A program made the translations under genes and the position numbers. A stretch of DNA of 64,000 nt, taken from the NCBI GenBank assembly GCA_934317005.1, contig CAKREB010000006.1, positions 1-64,000 on the forward strand. Direction: 5' to 3'. How positions within the stretch are numbered: position 1 is the first letter of the stretch; each line of letters opens with the position of its first letter. Under the pieces are notes generated by a model. That model searched no databases and was not told where the DNA came from. It was given only the letters and a program-made list of their open reading frames with translations. Of the stretch, positions 59,917 through 64,000 are shown in pieces. The DNA comes from an uncultured Lachnospiraceae bacterium. GTDB lineage: Bacteria; Bacillota; Clostridia; Lachnospirales; Lachnospiraceae.

Positions 59917-60891
59917 GTGGAAAGTAAGCGAGAGTATGAGGAAAAGCAGCGTCATGGAACGGTAGAGCTTCCGGTTGGTCTGCACAAGGTCGAATATCCG
60001 GAAGGAACAGATGTGATATTTTATCTGCACTGGCATCAGGAATTTGAGTTTCTTGTGTTAACAAAGGGCAGGATTGAATTTACGATCGAAGAGCGAACCT
60101 ATGAGCTTGGTGTAGGTGACTGCGTTTTTATCAATTCCAATCTGTTACATTCTGCCAGAACAGTAGACGGTCATGCGTGTTCGTTTTTTGCGGTTGTGTT
60201 TTCGTATGAAGCTTTGGAGGATGATATTCACAGCAGTTTTGCGAAAAAATATATCCGGCCGGTTTTAAATGGAAAGTATCTTCTGGAGGAATATCTGCGG
60301 GAGGATAATGCAGAAAATGAACATCGTGAGCTGACTAAGGTGACGGAGGGAATTAAAGAAATCGATGAGTTTCCCAAACGTTTTTCGGATGTACAGAGGA
60401 TTCCGTGGCAGAGAGAAGTGATCTTCTGGTTATCGCAGATCAGTGAATGTCCGGAGCATGAGCTGGAGCCTCATGCGCTGCTTGTCCGGAGCCGTTTGCT
60501 GATGGTGTGGAATCTGATGTTTCATCATGGCAAGAGCAACAGGAAGAATCCGTTAGAGGAAAATGCTGCGTTTGAGAGATTAGCCCCTGTTGTAAAATAC
60601 ATGAAAGAAAACTATGCGTATGAGATTACACTGGCAGAGCTTGCAAAGCTTATTCCTATGAGTGAGGGGCAGTTCTGCCGTGTGTTTAAGCAGAATATGA
60701 AAATGTCACCTATGCAGTATCTTTTGCGATACCGTATTTTGCAGAGCTGTCATCTTTTGCAGGAAACAGATAAGAAGATTGGCGAGATTGCTAATCTGAC
60801 AGGTTTTAATAATATAAGCTATTTTAATAAAGTGTTTCTTAAGGTGATCGGATGCACACCAAAGGAGTATCGAAACAGTGTATCCTATTAA
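59917..60891 (+). CDS. AraC-family regulator with cupin domain
   Basis: A 324-aa protein: cupin N-terminal domain (HWHQEFEFLVLTKGRIEFTI..., with GVGDCVFINSNLLHS) and C-terminal HTH pair (LAKLIPMSEGQFCRVFKQ; IGEIANLTGFNNISYFNKVF). GTG 59917 lies 7 nt after AGGAGG and is the natural start. Its target is not obvious; the nearby HAD gene is one candidate. It resembles sugar-utilisation activators. Confidence 0.9.
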   Translation: MESKREYEEKQRHGTVELPVGLHKVEYPEGTDVIFYLHWHQEFEFLVLTKGRIEFTIEERTYELGVGDCVFINSNLLHSARTVDGHACSFFAVVFSYEALEDDIHSSFAKKYIRPVLNGKYLLEEYLREDNAENEHRELTKVTEGIKEIDEFPKRFSDVQRIPWQREVIFWLSQISECPEHELEPHALLVRSRLLMVWNLMFHHGKSNRKNPLEENAAFERLAPVVKYMKENYAYEITLAELAKLIPMSEGQFCRVFKQNMKMSPMQYLLRYRILQSCHLLQETDKKIGEIANLTGFNNISYFNKVFLKVIGCTPKEYRNSVSY

Positions 60892-61010
60892 ACAAATGTA
60901 AAATTAAGAGATGTTCGGAATAGAAAACTGCCTGCATAGCAGTGATATTTTGTAAAAACTTGTAAAGTGATCCCGGCAGAGGGAATGCTGTGCAAAAGAA
61001 GAGAGGATAT

Positions 61011-61673
61011 ATGATCAAAAGGAAAAATGTATTAGAATTATGTGATGTGCTGGAACAGAAAAGCGCAGTGATCTTTGATATGGATGGATTAATCTTTGAT
61101 ACAGAGCGTCTTTTTATGGAACAGCTGGCGGTAGTAATGAAAGAGCATGGATATTCGCTGGATCGAAAAACCTATTGTATGACATTGGGGTTAGGAGGAA
61201 AACAGTTAAGAGATACTATGTGTACGTTTTTTGGTACAGACTATCCGTTTGAAAAGATCAGCGAAGAAGCGGATAAGAGAACAATGATGATTGCAGATAC
61301 CGTAGGTCTTTGTGTGAAACCACATATCAGGCAGGTGTTGCAGTTTTTACAGCAGAAGTGTATTCCATGCACGGTGGCATCCTCTACACAGACCAACACA
61401 GTAGAGCATTATCTTAAGAAGGCAGGGCTTATAGGATTTTTTCAGGTAATTGTCGGTGGAGAACAGGTAGAGCAGTCAAAGCCGGCACCGGATATTTTTT
61501 TGAAAGCCTGTGAAATGCTTTCAAAAGAGCCGAAGCACAGCATTGTCTTAGAAGATTCGGAAAATGGTATCCGTGCAGCGCACAGTGCAGGCTGCGAAGT
61601 GATCTGTATCCCGGACTTAAAGCAGCCATCGGACGATGTGCTGCCTTATATCACGTATCTTTGCTGTGAGTAA
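61011..61673 (+). CDS. HAD-superfamily phosphatase / phosphomutase
   Basis: A 220-aa HAD hydrolase with the nucleophile motif IFDMDGLIFDTE, the Thr/Ser motif TVASSTQT, Lys in QSKPAPDIF and the acidic VLEDSENGI. The alpha-helical cap places it with beta-phosphoglucomutase/sugar phosphatase subfamilies. ATG 61011 follows GAGAGGAT; GTG at 60990 is an alternative. It ends 5 bp from the convergent membrane gene. Substrate unknown. Confidence 0.88.
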   Translation: MIKRKNVLELCDVLEQKSAVIFDMDGLIFDTERLFMEQLAVVMKEHGYSLDRKTYCMTLGLGGKQLRDTMCTFFGTDYPFEKISEEADKRTMMIADTVGLCVKPHIRQVLQFLQQKCIPCTVASSTQTNTVEHYLKKAGLIGFFQVIVGGEQVEQSKPAPDIFLKACEMLSKEPKHSIVLEDSENGIRAAHSAGCEVICIPDLKQPSDDVLPYITYLCCE

Positions 61674-61678
61674 GAAAG

Positions 61679-62734
61679 TTATTCTTTTGTACATTTCATA
61701 ATATGTCTTACACTGATCAGTGCGATGCATAGGATCAGTGTGAGCAGACAGGATAAAATGAAAAATAAAAGCATTGGCAGATGTGACAGTGCACGAAACT
61801 GTGTCAGGCATACGATGTCAATTGCCAGTAAAATGATAATAGCAAGAATATCATAAATACGCTGTGTGACCATGTGAGAATAGACAGAGGCACACAGCTT
61901 TTTTTGTAATTCGGCATTCTCAGAAAGGTTTGCCGTTGTTTTACCGGAAAGGTTTAGCATCTGTTCGAAACGCTGTGCCAGATAATGTGCCGTGGCAGAT
62001 TGGACGTTTTCTTCCGGCTGCTTTGATACCAGACAGATGCCGATGGTAAAAAAGGAGATGGCATGTCCACTGTAAATGACATTGTGAATGCCGGAAAGTA
62101 TCATACAGGCAACATAGAAGATAAATCCATATGTTAGCGTGACAGGCAAAGCGAAAGCGATTCCTGAAAAATGCAGCCCTGCACAGACACAGATCAAAAG
62201 TAACAGGATGACAGCATACAGGCTTCCGAAAGAGATATGAAGCTTCTTTTTTGCCTGCGTGATCGATTTGGAATCCTTTGGGTCTATTGCGTTTTGGCAA
62301 AGCTGTTTTAAAAGAATATGCTTTTTAAAGTCGTTACATAGTGTAATGGCGATAAATACACTGATCACATAGGGAAAAGAGGTAAATATGGCAGGAAGTT
62401 GTAGCTTTGCAATATGTGTAACAAGTGCCAGTAAGATGCTGTAAGGAAAGAGCAGGGATGCTAATTCGGTTAAAAAGCATAAAAAAATGTATATGGCAGG
62501 AAAAGGCTGTCTGCTGCGGACAAGATCTTTACAATGTCGTGCTGTGTTGTAGCCGACAAATTTGGATGCAGAGATTTTGAGCGCAGCTGCATTTTCAAAA
62601 CAGCGTTTTTCTGTCTGCAATACTGCCTGTATCGTTTCCTGTGAAATCAGCGAAGAAGCCTCCTGGGTGAAAGCTTCTTCTACCTGTGTATAACTGACCA
62701 TTGTATGATCAGTGGAATTGGTATCTTTTGTCAT
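61679..62734 (-). CDS. Hypothetical multi-span membrane protein
   Basis: A 351-aa protein with an N-terminal cytoplasmic part of ~80 residues (with ISQETIQAVLQTEKRCFENAAAL) and about six hydrophobic segments in pairs (~85-130, ~172-225, ~310-345). A ~90-residue hydrophilic loop separates the last pair. No recognised family. It starts at ATG 62734 after GAGG. Upstream on the same strand lie the two small PEQK proteins, so the three may be an operon. Confidence 0.7.
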   Translation of the reverse strand: MTKDTNSTDHTMVSYTQVEEAFTQEASSLISQETIQAVLQTEKRCFENAAALKISASKFVGYNTARHCKDLVRSRQPFPAIYIFLCFLTELASLLFPYSILLALVTHIAKLQLPAIFTSFPYVISVFIAITLCNDFKKHILLKQLCQNAIDPKDSKSITQAKKKLHISFGSLYAVILLLLICVCAGLHFSGIAFALPVTLTYGFIFYVACMILSGIHNVIYSGHAISFFTIGICLVSKQPEENVQSATAHYLAQRFEQMLNLSGKTTANLSENAELQKKLCASVYSHMVTQRIYDILAIIILLAIDIVCLTQFRALSHLPMLLFFILSCLLTLILCIALISVRHIMKCTKE

Positions 62735-62789
62735 GATCATCCTCGTTTCTGCGCACGTCTTGTGCTGCTTTTCGTTTTTACTTATATAT

Positions 62790-63062
62790 CTATTTCTTTC
62801 TTGAGCGCATCATTGCCTGCAGAACTTCATACTGTTTCTTTTGCTCTGGCGTCATTTGCTGTGTCAGGATAGAAGTTAACAGAGTGTTTTCATCCGGAGT
62901 AAAAGAAAGTCCCTTTTGCGCAAGTTCTTTTTTCCAGTTCATAATGATAGGAAGAGCTTCTGTTAACTGTCTGCCCTGTAAGGATTGGGCGAGAAGCTCA
63001 ATCATCTGCTGCTTGTCAGGATTAATCTGTTGGAAGTCCTTGTTGTTTTTAAATTGATTCAT
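62790..63062 (-). CDS. Small hypothetical protein with PEQK motif
   Basis: A 90-aa, mostly helical, Gln/Lys-rich protein. It ends with TQQMTPEQKKQYEVLQAM, a motif also closing the upstream gene product. ATG 63062 follows AAGGAGC and overlaps the upstream gene's stop by 14 nt, which supports translation of both. Function unknown. Confidence 0.65.
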   Translation of the reverse strand: MNQFKNNKDFQQINPDKQQMIELLAQSLQGRQLTEALPIIMNWKKELAQKGLSFTPDENTLLTSILTQQMTPEQKKQYEVLQAMMRSRKK

Positions 63063-63642
63063 AATGCTCCTTATTTTCATTATACATGATATTTTGAAAC
63101 TGTTCAAAGGTTGCTTTTTGCTCCGGATTTAACTGAGATAGCAGAAAGTCCTTCATGATATTTTGCTGGGAAGAGTCACGGCTTTCGTTTATGGCGCCAA
63201 GACTTCTTCCGAGAGAGCCAAGTCCGTTGATCAGTTGAAAAATCAGCGAAAAAGGATTGCCTGCGTTGGCATTGTTATTTGGAACAGCAGAAGCAGACAG
63301 GTCTGATGAAGCTGTAGCAGACTGCGTATGGACAAAATCAGAATAGTTCTGAAATAATTTCTGGGCATTGATAAAATTTAAGATTGTCTGCACAATATCC
63401 GATTCCTTTGGTGTCAGAAATTGTCCGATAGTTACGAGCATATCCTGGAGGTTTGGCTGAAAGTCTGTGTGTGTATCACTTTCTGCTGCCTTAAGATCAT
63501 GACCGGAACCTTTTTGTACTAACTGTGCGAAGGTATCCGCCTGCAAAAAAAGTTCGATGGCATGACGGTTTTTGGGGGCAATGTAGGGCATGGCTGCTTC
63601 TAAGATTGCCATGTGCCGTTGGTGTTCATTTTGATATTCCAT
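63049..63642 (-). CDS. Hypothetical helical protein with PEQK motif
   Basis: A 197-aa protein starting MEYQNEHQRHMAILEAAMPY, largely helical, with an Ala/Asn/Ser-rich low-complexity stretch (~115-135) in the middle and a Gly-Leu-rich GLGSLGRSLG segment. The end, SQLNPEQKATFEQFQNIM, is related to the end of the next gene. ATG 63642 follows GAAGGGAG. No family recognised; structural or regulatory roles are possible. Confidence 0.68.
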   Translation of the reverse strand: MEYQNEHQRHMAILEAAMPYIAPKNRHAIELFLQADTFAQLVQKGSGHDLKAAESDTHTDFQPNLQDMLVTIGQFLTPKESDIVQTILNFINAQKLFQNYSDFVHTQSATASSDLSASAVPNNNANAGNPFSLIFQLINGLGSLGRSLGAINESRDSSQQNIMKDFLLSQLNPEQKATFEQFQNIMYNENKEHYESI

Positions 63643-63694
63643 ATATTCTCCCTTCTGGTTATCTGCTTTTTATCGATGTTTTAGTGGGTCAGGA

Positions 63695-63729
63695 TATTTT
63701 GTTCCAACTGATGCCATGGATTGCTTCAT
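63695..63729. repeat. Intergenic repeat copy shared with the cysK upstream region
   Basis: Matches 19886-19920 at 29 of 35 positions and encodes the same ILxQLMPxIAS peptide in one frame. It lies between the minus-strand gene at 63642 and aroC. Confidence 0.5.
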
Positions 63730-63796
63730 CGCTATCTGCTTTTGACCCTTGCATCACAATATATGTAAAAGTGACAGAGAGTATTCCAAAGGAAAA

Positions 63797-63825
63797 TTGC
63801 ATCTTAGCAGATAAAATGATACAAT
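63797..63825 (+). promoter_or_regulatory. Promoter TTGCAT-N17-TACAAT for aroC
   Basis: TTGCAT at 63797-63802 and TACAAT at 63820-63825 with a 17-bp spacer, 37 bp before the aroC start. Confidence 0.65.
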
Positions 63826-63862
63826 GTTAGGAAATTGCTAAGATGTGGAGAAAGGAAGAAAC

Positions 63863-64000
63863 ATGGCAGGATCAATTTTTGGAAAAAACTTTCAGGTATC
63901 AACATGGGGGGAGTCACATGGCAAGGGAATTGGTGTCGTTGTAGACGGATGTCCGGCAGGACTTTCTCTGTGTGAAAAACAGATTCAGAAATATTTAGAT
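63863..64000 (+). CDS. aroC: Chorismate synthase (partial, runs off the window)
   Basis: First 46 residues of an enzyme that makes chorismate from EPSP with reduced FMN. MAGSIFGKNFQVSTWGESHG and IGVVVDGCPAGL are the family's N-terminal signature. ATG 63863 follows GGAGAAAGGAAG. The gene is complete only beyond 64000. Confidence 0.95.
   Translation, partial: MAGSIFGKNFQVSTWGESHGKGIGVVVDGCPAGLSLCEKQIQKYLD

Overview
The window is a stretch of chromosome from a spore-forming anaerobic Firmicute, most likely a gut-type Lachnospiraceae (Clostridia). Supporting signs are moderate-to-low GC, AGGAGG ribosome sites, an alpha/beta-type small acid-soluble spore protein, a T-box, an S-box, an L20 leader, a Firmicute-style 6S RNA and abundant AraC/GH13/GH31 sugar genes. 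Nearly all genes are on the + strand. No phage, IS element, CRISPR array, rRNA or tRNA was recognised.

Layout. 1-640: two copies of a structured hairpin repeat, one bounded by 13-bp inverted ends, and a short leader with its own terminator. 640-10.8 kb: housekeeping genes (DEAD-box helicase, SAM riboswitch-metK, CCA transferase, a GH13 amylase, nifS-iscU-mnmA). 10.9-19.7 kb: a secreted Big_2 protein, a two-component system, 6S RNA, a DRE-TIM aldolase, murI, an Fe-S type Rrf2 regulator overlapping in context with a cytoplasmic LacI-sensor/GGDEF fusion, and a Nudix protein. 20-30.1 kb: a complete sulfate-to-homocysteine cluster. 30.2-36.9 kb: hemA-precorrin-2 dehydrogenase-hemC-cobA/hemD-hemB-hemL. 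37-38.5 kb: L20-leader-infC-rpmI-rplT, with infC starting at ATT. 38.8-42.8 kb: ornithine-cyclodeaminase-like gene, AraC regulator, P-II protein and APC permease, preceded by a 31-bp inverted repeat. 42.9-47.1 kb (minus strand): a secreted GH2 beta-galactosidase that has lost its catalytic barrel, with its AraC regulator. 47.3-64 kb: T-box-valS, cysS-fur, GH31 alpha-xylosidase, a membrane-anchored C39-like protein, a GntR/ABC operon with an operator-promoter, AraC, HAD phosphatase, minus-strand hypothetical genes and the start of aroC.

How it works together. CysDN makes APS, AprAB reduces APS directly to sulfite, and a small siroheme/ferredoxin-type sulfite reductase (with TusA-like and thioredoxin-like partners) makes sulfide. 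The next three genes encode a ThiS-like sulfur carrier, its E1-like activating enzyme and a JAMM peptidase. With MetY they form the set known as HcyS/HcyF/HcyD, in which a protein thiocarboxylate donates sulfur to O-acetylhomoserine. The carrier here ends in GGGSF, so the peptidase would have to expose the diglycine. CysN carries a C-terminal tail that looks like an APS kinase without its P-loop, fitting a route that uses APS and not PAPS. The following hem genes run from glutamyl-tRNA to siroheme and contain no gene for protoheme, so they look like the cofactor supply for the sulfite reductase. This cluster is my best candidate for the notable system in the window. The parts are known families; the combination and the sequence oddities are what merit a check.
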